NCBI RefSeq assembly: GCF_000472705.1
Contig: NZ_KI421453.1
Coordinates: 421,562 to 485,561, forward strand
DNA length: 64,000 nucleotides
DNA from: Mesorhizobium erdmanii USDA 3471
GTDB taxonomy: Bacteria > Pseudomonadota > Alphaproteobacteria > Rhizobiales > Rhizobiaceae
Direction: 5' to 3'
Shown one piece after another: positions 33,984-43,592 of the stretch (its first letter is position 1; every line of letters starts with the position of its first letter). The notes beneath the pieces were generated by a model that was not told where the DNA came from, did no database searches, and was given only the letters and a program-made list of their open reading frames with translations. Made by a program: the position numbers and the translations under genes.

Positions 33984-35357
33984 ATGCTCGCCAATTCCCT
34001 GATCGAACTCGATCGCGCCCATCTCATCCATCCGGTCTCGTCATATCGCGGCCATGAGGCGCTCGGCGTGCGCGTGCTGAAATCGGCCAAGGGTGCGACC
34101 GTGACCGATGCGTCCGGCAGGCAGCTCGTCGACGGTTTCGCAGGATTGTGGTGCGTCAACGCCGGCTACGGCCACGACAGCATCGTCGAGGCGGCGGCCC
34201 GGCAGATGCGCGAGCTTCCCTACGCCACCGCCTATTTCGACCTCGGTTCGGAGCCGGCCATCCGGCTTGCCTCGGAGCTCGCCGAGCGGGCACCCGGCGA
34301 TCTAAACCATGTCTACTTCACGCTTGGAGGATCGGACGCTGTCGACAGCACGATCCGTTTCGTCCGCTACTACTGGAACGCCAAGGGCGAGCCGCGGCGC
34401 GACCAGTTCATTTCGATCGAGCAGGGCTATCACGGGTCGTCGGTGGTCGGCGCGGGCCTGACCGCCCTGCCCGCCTTTCACGCGGGTTTCGGCATCCCCT
34501 TCGAGTGGCAGCACAAGATCCCCTCGCCCTATCCCTATCGCAACCCGGTGGGTGAAGACGGCAACGCGATCACCGCCGCATCGCTCGCCGCGCTGAAAGC
34601 GAAGATCGAGGCGATCGGGCCGGAGCGGGTCGCCGCCTTCTACGCCGAGCCGATCCAGGGCTCGGGCGGGGTCATTGTGCCACCGAAAGGCTGGATCAAG
34701 GCGGTGCGCGAGCTCTGCCGCGAATATGGCATCCTGTTCATCGCCGACGAGGTGATCACTGGCTTCGGCCGCACCGGGCCTCTGTTCGCCTGCACGGACG
34801 AGGACATCGTTCCCGATTTCATGACGACGGCGAAGGGCCTGACCTCGGGCTACGTTCCCATGGGCGCCGTATTCATGGCCGATCACGTGTACGACGTCAT
34901 CGCCGATGGCGCGGGCGCTTCGGCGGTCGGCCACGGCTACACCTATTCCGCCCATCCCGTCAGCGCCGCTGTCGCGCTCGAAGTGTTGAAGCTTTACGAG
35001 GACGGCCTTCTGGAAAATGGCATCAAGGCCGGCGCCCACCTGATGGCGGGATTGGAGAGCCTGAAGGACCACCCTCTCGTCGGCGACGTGCGCGGTCGCG
35101 GCATGCTTGCGGCGGTCGAACTGGTGACCGACAAGCGGAAAAAGACACCGCTTCCGGCGTCTTCGGTGCCGGCCCGACGGGTCTTCGACAGGGCCTGGGA
35201 CAACGGCTTGATCATCCGTGCCTTTGCGCATGGAGTTATCGGCTACGCCCCGCCGCTCTGCTGCACGGATAGCGATATCGATACGATCATCGAACGCACG
35301 CGCCAAACGCTCGACCAGACGCTGGCCGATCCGGACGTCCGCCGGGACATGGCATGA
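33984..35357 (+). CDS. Class III aminotransferase (PLP-dependent)
   Basis: ATG 33984 follows CGGAG and gives 457 residues. Fold-type I features are TLGGSDAVDSTIRF, the cofactor-binding aspartate in LFIADEVITGFGRTG, and the Schiff-base Lys284 in TTAKGLTSGY. The family transfers the terminal amino group of omega-amino acids or diamines (putrescine, beta-alanine, GABA) to pyruvate or 2-oxoglutarate. The product aldehyde could be oxidised by the nearby ALDHs. Its ribosome site abuts a repeat element, which may give it its own expression context. Confidence 0.88.
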   Translation: MLANSLIELDRAHLIHPVSSYRGHEALGVRVLKSAKGATVTDASGRQLVDGFAGLWCVNAGYGHDSIVEAAARQMRELPYATAYFDLGSEPAIRLASELAERAPGDLNHVYFTLGGSDAVDSTIRFVRYYWNAKGEPRRDQFISIEQGYHGSSVVGAGLTALPAFHAGFGIPFEWQHKIPSPYPYRNPVGEDGNAITAASLAALKAKIEAIGPERVAAFYAEPIQGSGGVIVPPKGWIKAVRELCREYGILFIADEVITGFGRTGPLFACTDEDIVPDFMTTAKGLTSGYVPMGAVFMADHVYDVIADGAGASAVGHGYTYSAHPVSAAVALEVLKLYEDGLLENGIKAGAHLMAGLESLKDHPLVGDVRGRGMLAAVELVTDKRKKTPLPASSVPARRVFDRAWDNGLIIRAFAHGVIGYAPPLCCTDSDIDTIIERTRQTLDQTLADPDVRRDMA

Positions 35358-35591
35358 CGGGCGGATTTTCCATGTCTCGAAATATCGCCGGGACGGATGA
35401 TTTCGCAATTTTGTGCCGCGTCCCAGCGCCATTTCGGCGAATCCAGCGCGGGGGAAGTGCCAGACTGCTCATAAGACAAGGCCAGAAAGCCCGGATTTCC
35501 GAGCCTTCTAAAAAGGCCGACGCCCCGGACAGCACGGAATTTTGTTCTGTTCAGCACATGCAATTCGGCCGCGCGCAGAGGAGAGCCAGTT

Positions 35592-36314
35592 TTGGCCAGG
35601 GGCTTTAGAGAATTCAAGTACATGACCTTCGACGTCGTCGGCACGCTGATCGACTTCGAAGGCGGCATTACGATCTGCCTGGCCGGGATTGCCGACGATG
35701 CAGGTCTTTCCATCGATGGCGAAGCCGCGCTGACCCTGTATCGGAAGGCCCGCTACATGCCCGACGCGGGACTGTTCCCTGACGATCTCGTGCGTGTCTA
35801 CATGGTCATCGCGCCGCAACTCGGCCTGCCGGCCGAGGAGAAATATGGCATCCGGCTGCGGGACTCCGCCAGCGCCTGGCAAGGCTTCCCCGACAGCGCG
35901 ACGGCATTGGCTGAGCTTGCGAAATCCCACAAGCTGATTGCCATGACCAATGCCCGGCGCTGGGCGCTCGACCACTTCGAGAGGCAGCTTGGATCGCCCT
36001 TCTTCGCCACCTTCACGGCCGACGACACCGGCACGGAGAAACCGGATCCGGCCTTTTTCCAGAAGGTCTTCGATTTCGTCGCCTCAAGGGGCGATAGCAA
36101 GGACGACATCCTGCACGTCGCGCAAAGCCAATATCACGACATCGGCATATCCCGTGCGCTTGGCGTGACCAATTGCTGGATCGAACGCCGACACGCCCAG
36201 AAGGGCTATGGCGGCACGATCGAGCCCGAGCGCTTCACCGTACCAGACCACCACTTCACCTCGATGGCCTCCCTTGCAGCGGCCGTTCGGGAAAGCCTGA
36301 AGGAACGAGCCTGA
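35592..36314 (+). CDS. HAD family hydrolase
   Basis: TTG 35592 is the likely start because GAGGAGA lies about seven bases upstream and no ATG fits better. The 240 residues show the HAD nucleophile motif YMTFDVVGTLID, a helical cap domain, IAMTNARRWALD and KPDPAFFQKVFDF. It resembles 2-haloacid dehalogenase-type phosphatases and is distantly similar to the HAD at 32041. It precedes the peptide-type ABC transporter by 64 bp and may be co-transcribed with it. Confidence 0.8.
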   Translation: MARGFREFKYMTFDVVGTLIDFEGGITICLAGIADDAGLSIDGEAALTLYRKARYMPDAGLFPDDLVRVYMVIAPQLGLPAEEKYGIRLRDSASAWQGFPDSATALAELAKSHKLIAMTNARRWALDHFERQLGSPFFATFTADDTGTEKPDPAFFQKVFDFVASRGDSKDDILHVAQSQYHDIGISRALGVTNCWIERRHAQKGYGGTIEPERFTVPDHHFTSMASLAAAVRESLKERA

Positions 36315-36378
36315 ACCAAAGCCCGGAAAGCCGCAGCAAGACGAGCATCCCGACCAAACAAACAGAAAGGGGAATAAC

Positions 36379-37989
36379 ATGACCGACAAGATCACGAACT
36401 GGACCAGCGCGGACGATGCCATGGTCGAAAATGCCATTCGACGCGGCGCCAGCCGTCGCGAACTTCTCAAGATGCTCTTGGCCGGCGGCGCCGCGGTTGC
36501 CGCGGGCAGCGTGGTGCTCGGCAGAGCGACCCAAGCCGTCGCCGCCACGCCCGTTTCCGGCGGAAATTTGAAGGCGGCCGGCTGGTCGTCCTCGACCGCC
36601 GACACGCTTGATCCGGCAAAGGCGTCGCTCTCCACCGACTACGTCCGCTGCTGCTCGCTGTATAATCGCCTGACCTTCCTCGACAAGGATGGCAAGACGC
36701 AGATGGAGCTGGCCGAAAGCTTCGACAGCAAGGACGCCAAGACCTGGACAGTGAAGCTGCGCAAGGGCGTCACCTTCCACGACGGCAAGGACCTCACCGC
36801 CGACGACGTCGTCTACTCGCTAAAGCGCCATCTCGACAAAGCGGTCGGCTCCAAGGTCGCCAAGATCGCCGCGCAAATGACCGGCTTCAAGTCGGTCGAC
36901 AAGTCGACCGTCGAAATCACCCTCGCCGACCCGAATGCGGATCTTCCGACCATCCTGGCGCTGCACCATTTCATGATCGTCCAGGACGGCACCACGGACT
37001 TCTCCAAGGGCAACGGCACCGGTGCCTTCGTGCTGCAAACGTTCGAACCGGGCGTGCGCTCGGTGGTCACCAAGAACAAGAACTACTGGAAGTCCGGCAA
37101 GCCCTACCTCGACTCCTTCGAGTTCATCGCCATCAGCGACGACAGCGCCCGCGTCAACGCCCTGCTTTCCGGCGACATAAATTTTGCGGCTTCGATCAAT
37201 CCGCGCGCCATGAAGCTCGTCAGCGGCCAGCAAGGCTTCGAATTGTTGCAATCGACTTCAGGCAACTACACCGACCTCAACATTCGGCTCGACATGGATC
37301 CTGGCAGCAAGGCCGACTTCGTCGCCGGTATGAAGTATCTCGTCAACCGCGAACAGATCGTCAAATCGGCTTTGCGCGGGCTCGGCGAAATCGGCAACGA
37401 CCAGCCCGTCTCGCCTGCGAACATCTACCACAATGCAGACCTCAAGCCGAAGGCGTTCGATCCGGACAAGGCGAAGTTCCACTTCCAGAAGGCGGGCTTG
37501 CTTGGCCAGTCCATCCCGGTGGTCGCCTCCGACGCCGCGACCTCGTCGATCGACATGGCAGTGATCATCCAGGCCGCAGGCGCCGACATCGGTATGAAGC
37601 TCGACGTCCAGCGCGTCCCGGCCGACGGCTACTGGGACAATTACTGGCTCAAGGCGCCTATCCATTTCGGCAACATCAATCCACGCCCGACGCCGGACAT
37701 CCTGTTCTCACTCCTCTATGCTTCCAACGCGCCGTGGAACGAGAGCCAGTACAAGTCCGAGAAGTTCGACAAGTTGCTCGTCGAGGCGCGCGGGTCGCTC
37801 GACCAGGCCAAGCGCAAGGAAATCTACAACCAGATGCAGACTATGGTGTCCGAGGAGGCCGGCACCATCATCCCGGCCTACATTTCCAACGTGGATGCCC
37901 TCTCCAGCAAGGTGAAGGGTTTGGAAGCGAACCCGCTCGGTGGCATGATGGGCTACGCAATGGCGGAATATCTCTGGCTCGAAGCCTGA
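36379..37989 (+). CDS. ABC transporter substrate-binding protein, family 5 (peptide/opine type), Tat-exported
   Basis: This is a 536-residue family-5 solute-binding protein with AAAGGGG before ATG 36379. The N-terminus carries a twin-arginine signal (SRRELLKMLLAGG, Arg26-Arg27), so it is likely exported folded. Family motifs include ADTLDPAKASLSTDYVRCC, LRKGVTFHDGKDLTADDVVY and GTGAFVLQTFEPG. Ligands are peptides, opines or other amino compounds; the amino-compound oxidation genes around it favour the latter. A strong hairpin follows its stop. Confidence 0.9.
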   Translation: MTDKITNWTSADDAMVENAIRRGASRRELLKMLLAGGAAVAAGSVVLGRATQAVAATPVSGGNLKAAGWSSSTADTLDPAKASLSTDYVRCCSLYNRLTFLDKDGKTQMELAESFDSKDAKTWTVKLRKGVTFHDGKDLTADDVVYSLKRHLDKAVGSKVAKIAAQMTGFKSVDKSTVEITLADPNADLPTILALHHFMIVQDGTTDFSKGNGTGAFVLQTFEPGVRSVVTKNKNYWKSGKPYLDSFEFIAISDDSARVNALLSGDINFAASINPRAMKLVSGQQGFELLQSTSGNYTDLNIRLDMDPGSKADFVAGMKYLVNREQIVKSALRGLGEIGNDQPVSPANIYHNADLKPKAFDPDKAKFHFQKAGLLGQSIPVVASDAATSSIDMAVIIQAAGADIGMKLDVQRVPADGYWDNYWLKAPIHFGNINPRPTPDILFSLLYASNAPWNESQYKSEKFDKLLVEARGSLDQAKRKEIYNQMQTMVSEEAGTIIPAYISNVDALSSKVKGLEANPLGGMMGYAMAEYLWLEA

Positions 37990-37997
37990 GAGAAGCC

Positions 37998-38027
37998 TGC
38001 CGGGGACCGGTCAGCCGGCCCCCGGCA
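37998..38027 (+). promoter_or_regulatory. Strong intercistronic hairpin after the peptide-type binding-protein gene
   Basis: TGCCGGGG (37998-38005) pairs with CCCCGGCA (38020-38027). After one A-C mismatch, CCGG pairs with CCGG around the loop TCAG. There is no T tract. The position mirrors the hairpin at 17458, between binding protein and permease, consistent with message stabilisation or partial attenuation. Confidence 0.6.
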
Positions 38028-38074
38028 CTGCATTGCGCAAGATTGTTGGCCGACTGCAACCCGGGAGCGCTTCC

Positions 38075-39025
38075 ATGAAGTCTGGGGTTCTGAACCTCGT
38101 GATGAAGCGGCTGGCGGTCGCGGTGGTCACCCTTCTGATCGTCCTGTTCGCCGTGTTTTTCGCCACCAGCATGCTGCCTGGCGACACCGCGTCGATCCTT
38201 CTCGGCCAGGCGGCGACACCCGAGGCTGTCGCAGGCCTGCGCGAGGCCATGCATCTCAACGATCCGGCGATCCTCCGCTTCGTGCTCTGGCTCGTCGGCC
38301 TGCTGCACGGCGACCTCGGCACCTCCTACGCCAACCAGATGCCGGTCGCGGCGCTGATCGGCGGGCGCCTGGTCAACACCATGAAGCTCGCCGCCATCAC
38401 GACGCTGCTCTCGGTGCCGCTGGCGCTGACGCTCGGTATCACCGCAGCGATGCTCAGGGGCTCGGTCTACGACCGCACCGTCACCGTCTTTTCGATCGGC
38501 GTCATTTCCGTGCCGGAATTCATGGTCGCGACCCTCGCGGTCCTGCTCTTCGCCGTCTATCTGAAATGGCTGCCGGCGTTGTCCTCGGTCAACGAGGCGC
38601 ATTCGCTGACCGACCTTGTGCGCATCTATGCCATGCCGGTGATCACGCTCACCTTCGTCATCTCCGCGCAAATGATCCGAATGACCCGCGCCGCGGTGAT
38701 CGAGACGCTCTCCACGCCCTATGTCGAGATGGCGCTTCTGAAAGGCGCCTCGCGAAGCCGCATGGTGCTGCGGCACGCGCTCCCCAATGCGCTCGGTCCC
38801 ATCGTCAACGCGGTTGCGCTCTCGCTATCCTATCTGGTGGGCGGCGTCATCATCGTGGAGACAATCTTCAACTATCCCGGCATCGCCAAGCTGATGGTCG
38901 ATGCCGTCGCCACCCGCGACCTGCCCCTGATCCAGAGCTGCGCGATGATCTTCTGCCTCGGCTACCTCTTCCTCATCACCGCCGCCGATATCGTCGCCAT
39001 CATGTCCAACCCGAGGCTCAGATGA
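38075..39025 (+). CDS. ABC transporter permease (DppB-like)
   Basis: ATG 38075 with GGGAG upstream gives 316 residues. The N-terminal membrane segment AVAVVTLLIVLFAVFFATSM, the periplasmic LPGDTASILLG and the EAA loop VEMALLKGASRSRMVLRHAL mark the first permease of oligopeptide/dipeptide-type importers. Its stop overlaps the start of the next permease by four bases. Confidence 0.9.
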   Translation: MKSGVLNLVMKRLAVAVVTLLIVLFAVFFATSMLPGDTASILLGQAATPEAVAGLREAMHLNDPAILRFVLWLVGLLHGDLGTSYANQMPVAALIGGRLVNTMKLAAITTLLSVPLALTLGITAAMLRGSVYDRTVTVFSIGVISVPEFMVATLAVLLFAVYLKWLPALSSVNEAHSLTDLVRIYAMPVITLTFVISAQMIRMTRAAVIETLSTPYVEMALLKGASRSRMVLRHALPNALGPIVNAVALSLSYLVGGVIIVETIFNYPGIAKLMVDAVATRDLPLIQSCAMIFCLGYLFLITAADIVAIMSNPRLR

Positions 39026-39873
39026 CGATGGCGCGCGCGACAACCTCCCGACGGTCGTTCCTGGGGTATAGCTACAGCCTCGTGGGCGTCGTCGCCGCTT
39101 TAGTCATCCTGGCCTGGATGCTCGTCGCGATCCTCGCTCCCTACATCATTCCCCATTCGATCGGAGACATTGTCGACGACGACTATTTCGGCCCGATGCG
39201 GCAAGGGCTGTGGCTCGGCTCCGACTATCTGGGTCGCGACATGCTCTCGCGGGTTCTGATGGGCGCGCGCTATACCGTCGGAATTTCACTTGCCGCCGTC
39301 TTCATTGCCTGCTTTTCGGGCGTCGTGCTGGGGATGACAGCAGCCGTCACCGGTGGCTGGCTCGACACGTGCCTCAGCCGCTTCCTGGACGCGATGAACT
39401 CCATTCCCAGCAAGCTTTTCGGTCTTGTCGTCGTTGCCGCGGTCGGCTCGTCGATCCCTGCACTGATCCTGACGCTCGCGGTCATCTATACCCCTGGCGC
39501 CTACCGCTTCGCGCGGGCACTCGCCGTCAACATCAACACGATGGACTTCATGACCGTCGCCCGCGTGCGCGGCGAAAACACCGCCTATCTCATCGGCTCC
39601 GAGATCCTGCCCAACATCATCCGGCCGGTGCTGGCCGATTTCGGCCTGCGCTTCGTCTTCATCGTTCTGCTGCTCTCGGGCCTCTCCTTCCTGGGCCTCG
39701 GCCTGCAGCCACCGCTCGCCGACTGGGGCGCGCTGGTGCGCGAGAATATCGGCGGCCTGCCCTTCGCGGCTCCCGCCGTCATCATTCCCTCGCTGGCGAT
39801 CGCCAGCCTCACCATCAGCGTAAACCTGCTGATCGACAATCTGCCGCAAAAGATCAGGGACCGGGACGCATGA
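39022..39873 (+). CDS. ABC transporter permease (DppC-like)
   Basis: The 283-residue second permease overlaps the previous gene (ATGA at 39022). Typical features are APYIIPHSIGDI, LGSDYLGRDMLSRVLMGAR and the EAA loop DFMTVARVRGENTAYLIGSE. It forms the heterodimeric channel with the DppB-like protein and overlaps the ATPase gene by four bases. Confidence 0.9.
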   Translation: MTMARATTSRRSFLGYSYSLVGVVAALVILAWMLVAILAPYIIPHSIGDIVDDDYFGPMRQGLWLGSDYLGRDMLSRVLMGARYTVGISLAAVFIACFSGVVLGMTAAVTGGWLDTCLSRFLDAMNSIPSKLFGLVVVAAVGSSIPALILTLAVIYTPGAYRFARALAVNINTMDFMTVARVRGENTAYLIGSEILPNIIRPVLADFGLRFVFIVLLLSGLSFLGLGLQPPLADWGALVRENIGGLPFAAPAVIIPSLAIASLTISVNLLIDNLPQKIRDRDA

Positions 39874-41525
39874 CCAATCTCGTCGAGGTCAGGGATCTGA
39901 GGATCGAGGCGACCACCGACGCCGGCAGGATTGTCGAGATCATCAAGGGCGTCAGCCTCGACATCCCCGACGGCGAGATCGTCGCCCTCATCGGCGAAAG
40001 CGGCTCCGGCAAGACGACGGTGGCGCTCTCGCTCATGGGCTATGCGCGGCCCGGCTGCCGGATCACCGGCGGCGAGATCAACGTGAACGGCAAGAACATG
40101 GCGGCGCTTTCCGAAAAGCAGCGCGCCAGGTTACGCGGCACAGACATCGCCTACGTTCCGCAGAGTGCCGCCGCCTCCTTCAATCCCTCGTCGACGATCA
40201 TGGAGCAGGTGATCGAGGTCACGCGGATCCACAACCTGATGCCGCCCGAGCGAGCGCGTCAGCGTGCGGTCGAGTTGTTCAAGGCCCTGTCGCTGCCGGA
40301 CCCGGAAGGGATCGGCGCGCGTTATCCGCACCAGGTTTCGGGTGGGCAATTGCAGCGCCTGGCGGCGGCCATGGCGCTTATCGGCGATCCCAAGCTGGTC
40401 ATCTTCGACGAGCCGACGACGGCCCTCGACGTGACAACCCAGATCGACGTGCTGAAAGCCTTCAAATCGGTCATGCGCGCGGGCGGAATAGCAGGTATCT
40501 ATGTCTCCCACGACCTGGCCGTCGTCGCCCAGATCGCCGACCACATCGTGGTGCTGAAGGGCGGCGAAGTGCAGGAGGCCGGCACCACGGCTCGGATGCT
40601 TTCCGCTGCCCAGCACCCCTATACGCGCGAACTGCTGGCTGCCTTCGAGCCGAAACCACGGCAAACGCATGCGGACGGGGATGCAGGCGCCAAGCCGTTG
40701 CTGCGCATCGACAATGTGACCGCCGGCTATGGCGCGGTGCGAGAGAACGGGCTGCCACTCATCCGGGCCGTCGATTCCGTCAGCCTGGTCGTCGAGACAG
40801 GACGCAACCTCGGCATCATCGGCGAATCCGGCTGCGGAAAATCGACGCTGGCGCGCGTCATCGCCGGCATCCATCCGGCTGCGACCGGCAACATCGTCTT
40901 CGACGGCAAGCAACTGGAGCGCGCCGCAGGGAAACGCAGCCAGGACCAACTGCGCGAGATGCAGATCGTGTTCCAGTATGCCGATACCGCGCTCAATCCG
41001 GCCAAGCCGGTGGAGGACATCATCTCCCGGCCGCTGGCCTTCTATCACCAACTCGACAGGCAGGCGCGCTCGAAACGCGTCGACGAATTGCTCGACATGG
41101 TTCGCCTGCCGAGGACGCTTCGTTACCGTCGCCCGTCGGAACTCTCAGGCGGCCAGAAGCAGCGGGTGAACTTCGCCCGCGCCCTTGCGGCCGGCCCCAA
41201 GCTCATCATCTGCGACGAAATCACCTCGGCGCTCGACACGGTGGTCGCTGCCGCCGTGATCGAACTGCTCAAGGAGTTGCAGCGCGAGTTGAGCCTTTCC
41301 TACATTTTCATCAGCCACGACCTCTCCGTCGTCGAAGCGATCTGCGACGAGATCATGGTCATGTACAACGGGGAGCGGGTGGAGCAGATCACGCCTGACA
41401 AGCTCAAGGCGCCCACCCATCCTTATTCGAAGCTTCTCTTCTCCTCCGTGCCAAAGCTTGATCCGACGTGGCTCGATGGCCTCGTCCGCGACCCAGAACT
41501 CGTCAGCCAGTACGGCCACCGCTGA
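39870..41525 (+). CDS. Fused double ABC ATPase (DppD-DppF-like)
   Basis: This is a 551-residue protein with two complete nucleotide-binding domains. The first (~1-265) has Walker A GESGSGKTT, signature VSGGQLQR and Walker B LVIFDEPTTALD. The second (~275-545) has GESGCGKST, LSGGQKQR and LIICDEITSALD. In the second Walker B region the usual Glu-Pro is Glu-Ile; the catalytic Glu is kept. Each half carries the oligopeptide-transporter C-terminal segment (HPYTRELLAAFEP, HPYSKLLFSSVP). One fused gene replaces the usual two ATPase genes. It is last in the operon and converges with the Lrp gene. Confidence 0.92.
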   Translation: MTNLVEVRDLRIEATTDAGRIVEIIKGVSLDIPDGEIVALIGESGSGKTTVALSLMGYARPGCRITGGEINVNGKNMAALSEKQRARLRGTDIAYVPQSAAASFNPSSTIMEQVIEVTRIHNLMPPERARQRAVELFKALSLPDPEGIGARYPHQVSGGQLQRLAAAMALIGDPKLVIFDEPTTALDVTTQIDVLKAFKSVMRAGGIAGIYVSHDLAVVAQIADHIVVLKGGEVQEAGTTARMLSAAQHPYTRELLAAFEPKPRQTHADGDAGAKPLLRIDNVTAGYGAVRENGLPLIRAVDSVSLVVETGRNLGIIGESGCGKSTLARVIAGIHPAATGNIVFDGKQLERAAGKRSQDQLREMQIVFQYADTALNPAKPVEDIISRPLAFYHQLDRQARSKRVDELLDMVRLPRTLRYRRPSELSGGQKQRVNFARALAAGPKLIICDEITSALDTVVAAAVIELLKELQRELSLSYIFISHDLSVVEAICDEIMVMYNGERVEQITPDKLKAPTHPYSKLLFSSVPKLDPTWLDGLVRDPELVSQYGHR

Positions 41526-41540
41526 CGAGACGGCAGAGCC

Positions 41541-42017
41541 TTACCTCGGAAAAAGACTTGGCAGCGGCATGTGCGCCTTGACGATGGGGGACTTCAGCAC
41601 GACGAACGAGAAATACTTGTCGATGCCGATATCCATGTCGGTCAGCCGTTCCATGATGGTCTGGTATTCGCCGATGCCGGCGGTCACGAATTTCATCAGA
41701 TAGTCGTAGCCGCCCGACACGAGGTGGCATTCGATCACCTGCTCTATCTTCTCCACCACGGCGAGAAAGCGGGCGAAATCCACCTGACGATGGTTCTTCA
41801 AGGTGATTTCGGTGAAGACGGTCAGCGCCTGGCCGAGCTTGCCGAGATTGATCTGCGCGGAATACCCTTCAATGTAGCCCTCGGACTGGAGTCTCTTGAC
41901 CCGCATCAAGCACGGGCTTGGCGACAGATGCACAAGATCGGCCAGCTCCACGTTGGTAATGCGGCCGTTCTTCTGCAATTCGTGAAGAATCTTGATGTCG
42001 ATCCGATCCAGTTTCAT
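41541..42017 (-). CDS. Lrp/AsnC family transcriptional regulator
   Basis: ATG 42017 with GGAGA upstream gives 158 residues. The N-terminal helix-turn-helix reads KLDRIDIKILHELQKNGRIT and ELADLVHLSPSPCLMRVKRL. The C-terminal RAM/AsnC domain (VIECHLVSGGYDYLMKFV) binds amino acids and drives oligomerisation. It is divergent from the DAO gene at 42241 across 223 bp and convergent with the ABC operon. Control of the adjacent amino-compound genes is therefore likely. Confidence 0.9.
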   Translation of the reverse strand: MKLDRIDIKILHELQKNGRITNVELADLVHLSPSPCLMRVKRLQSEGYIEGYSAQINLGKLGQALTVFTEITLKNHRQVDFARFLAVVEKIEQVIECHLVSGGYDYLMKFVTAGIGEYQTIMERLTDMDIGIDKYFSFVVLKSPIVKAHMPLPSLFPR

Positions 42018-42240
42018 GACCGTCTCCGCAGAACGCATGCCGCAGCACAAAATGCTGCCGTACCAATAGCCATCGACACTATCACAGCCCGCTGGCCTGT
42101 CCATCCGGGCGGACATCGCTTTGAAACGCAGTGTCTCCCGATTTAAGCCGGGCCGCCGGAATAAAATTCTGCTTCGGCTTCAACTCCAGCAGCGGCTGCC
42201 TGCGCAACACGCTAGATTGGCGCTTCAGGATAGAGGGACC

Positions 42241-43566
42241 ATGCGCGCGCCGTTGCAGCAAATCGAGACGTCCAGTGAACTGCCGCAATCCGCGGATGCG
42301 GTGGTGATCGGCGGCGGCATCGTCGGCGTCTTCACAGCCTACTATCTTGCCAGGCGCGGTATGAAGGTCGCGCTTGTCGAGAAGGGGCGCATCGGCGCCG
42401 AGCAGTCCTCCAGGAACTGGGGATGGTGCCGCCAGCAGAACCGCGACGCCCGCGAACTGCCGATGGCGACCCGCAGCCTCGATCTGTGGGACAGCTTCGC
42501 AACGGAAACCGGTGAAGACACCGGCTTTCGCCGCTGCGGCCTGCTCTATCTCAGCAATGACGAGGCGGAACTGGACGGCTGGGCGCGCTGGCGTGACTTT
42601 GCCACGCCGGCCGGCGTCACCACACACATGCTTGACAGCGCCGAAGCTAGCGAGCGGGGCCGCGCCACGGGCCAAACCTGGAAGGGCGGCGTCTCCTCGC
42701 CGACCGACGGCACAGCCGACCCGTCGCGGGCCGCTCCTTCTGTCGCCCGTGCCATCCTCAAGCTCGGCGGCTCCGTACACCAGAATTGCGCCGCGCGCGG
42801 TATCGAGACCGAGGGCGGGCGCCTGAGCGGCGTGGTGACGGAAAGCGGCACGATCCGGACGAAGGTAGCGGTCCTGGCGGGCGGCGCCTGGGCGTCCTCC
42901 TTTTGCCATCAGTTCGGCTTCCGCTTCCCGCAAGCATCGGTGCGCTCCTCCATCCTGTCTGTCTCGCCCGGCGCAGAGGGCCTGCCGGATGCGCTGCACA
43001 CGGCAAGGATCTCGGCCACGCGTCGCGGCGACGGCGGTTACACGCTTGCCATAAGCGGGCGCGGCCGCGTCGACGTCACGCCGCAGCAGCTGCGCTTCTC
43101 CTCGCAATTCGTGCCCATGTTCCTGAAGCGGTGGCGAAGCTTGGCGCCCGGCGGCCTGCAAGGCATGCGCTCGGGCCACGAAACGCTTCGACACTGGCGG
43201 CTCGACCAGCCGACGCCGATGGAGCGGATGCGCATCCTCGATCCAATCCCGGACCGGGCGACCATTCGCCTGACCCACGCCCGCGCGCTCGAACTGCTGC
43301 CCGACCTCCGAAAGACGACGGTCAGCGCGGCCTGGGCCGGCTACATCGACAGCACGCCGGACGGCGTGCCCGCCATCGGCGAGATAACCACTCTTCCTGG
43401 TTTCTTCCTGGCTGCGGGATTTTCGGGGCACGGCTTCGGCATCGGGCCTGGCGCCGGGCACCTCGTCGCGGACCTGGTGACCGGGTCGGAACCGATCGTC
43501 GATCCGACATCCTATGATCCCCGGCGCTTCGATGCTTCGGCCTGGGGAAAGGTCGCCGATTTCTAG
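42241..43566 (+). CDS. DAO-type FAD oxidoreductase (HcnC/OoxB-like, paralogue of 55757 gene)
   Basis: ATG 42241 is preceded by AGAGGG; 441 residues follow. The FAD fold is DAVVIGGGIVGVFTAYYLAR with EKGRIGAEQSSRNWGWCRQQ. The C-terminus has SGHGFGIGPGAGHLVADL. The WGWCRQQNRD motif, also in the protein at 55757, marks a subgroup of D-amino-acid dehydrogenase/opine-oxidase-like proteins. It converges with an HcnB-like and an HcnA-like gene, which encode the expected partner subunits of a heterotrimeric membrane-linked dehydrogenase. Partnership is inferred. Confidence 0.85.
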   Translation: MRAPLQQIETSSELPQSADAVVIGGGIVGVFTAYYLARRGMKVALVEKGRIGAEQSSRNWGWCRQQNRDARELPMATRSLDLWDSFATETGEDTGFRRCGLLYLSNDEAELDGWARWRDFATPAGVTTHMLDSAEASERGRATGQTWKGGVSSPTDGTADPSRAAPSVARAILKLGGSVHQNCAARGIETEGGRLSGVVTESGTIRTKVAVLAGGAWASSFCHQFGFRFPQASVRSSILSVSPGAEGLPDALHTARISATRRGDGGYTLAISGRGRVDVTPQQLRFSSQFVPMFLKRWRSLAPGGLQGMRSGHETLRHWRLDQPTPMERMRILDPIPDRATIRLTHARALELLPDLRKTTVSAAWAGYIDSTPDGVPAIGEITTLPGFFLAAGFSGHGFGIGPGAGHLVADLVTGSEPIVDPTSYDPRRFDASAWGKVADF

Positions 43567-43592
43567 GATGTGATCGTCATTCATGCACGGCC

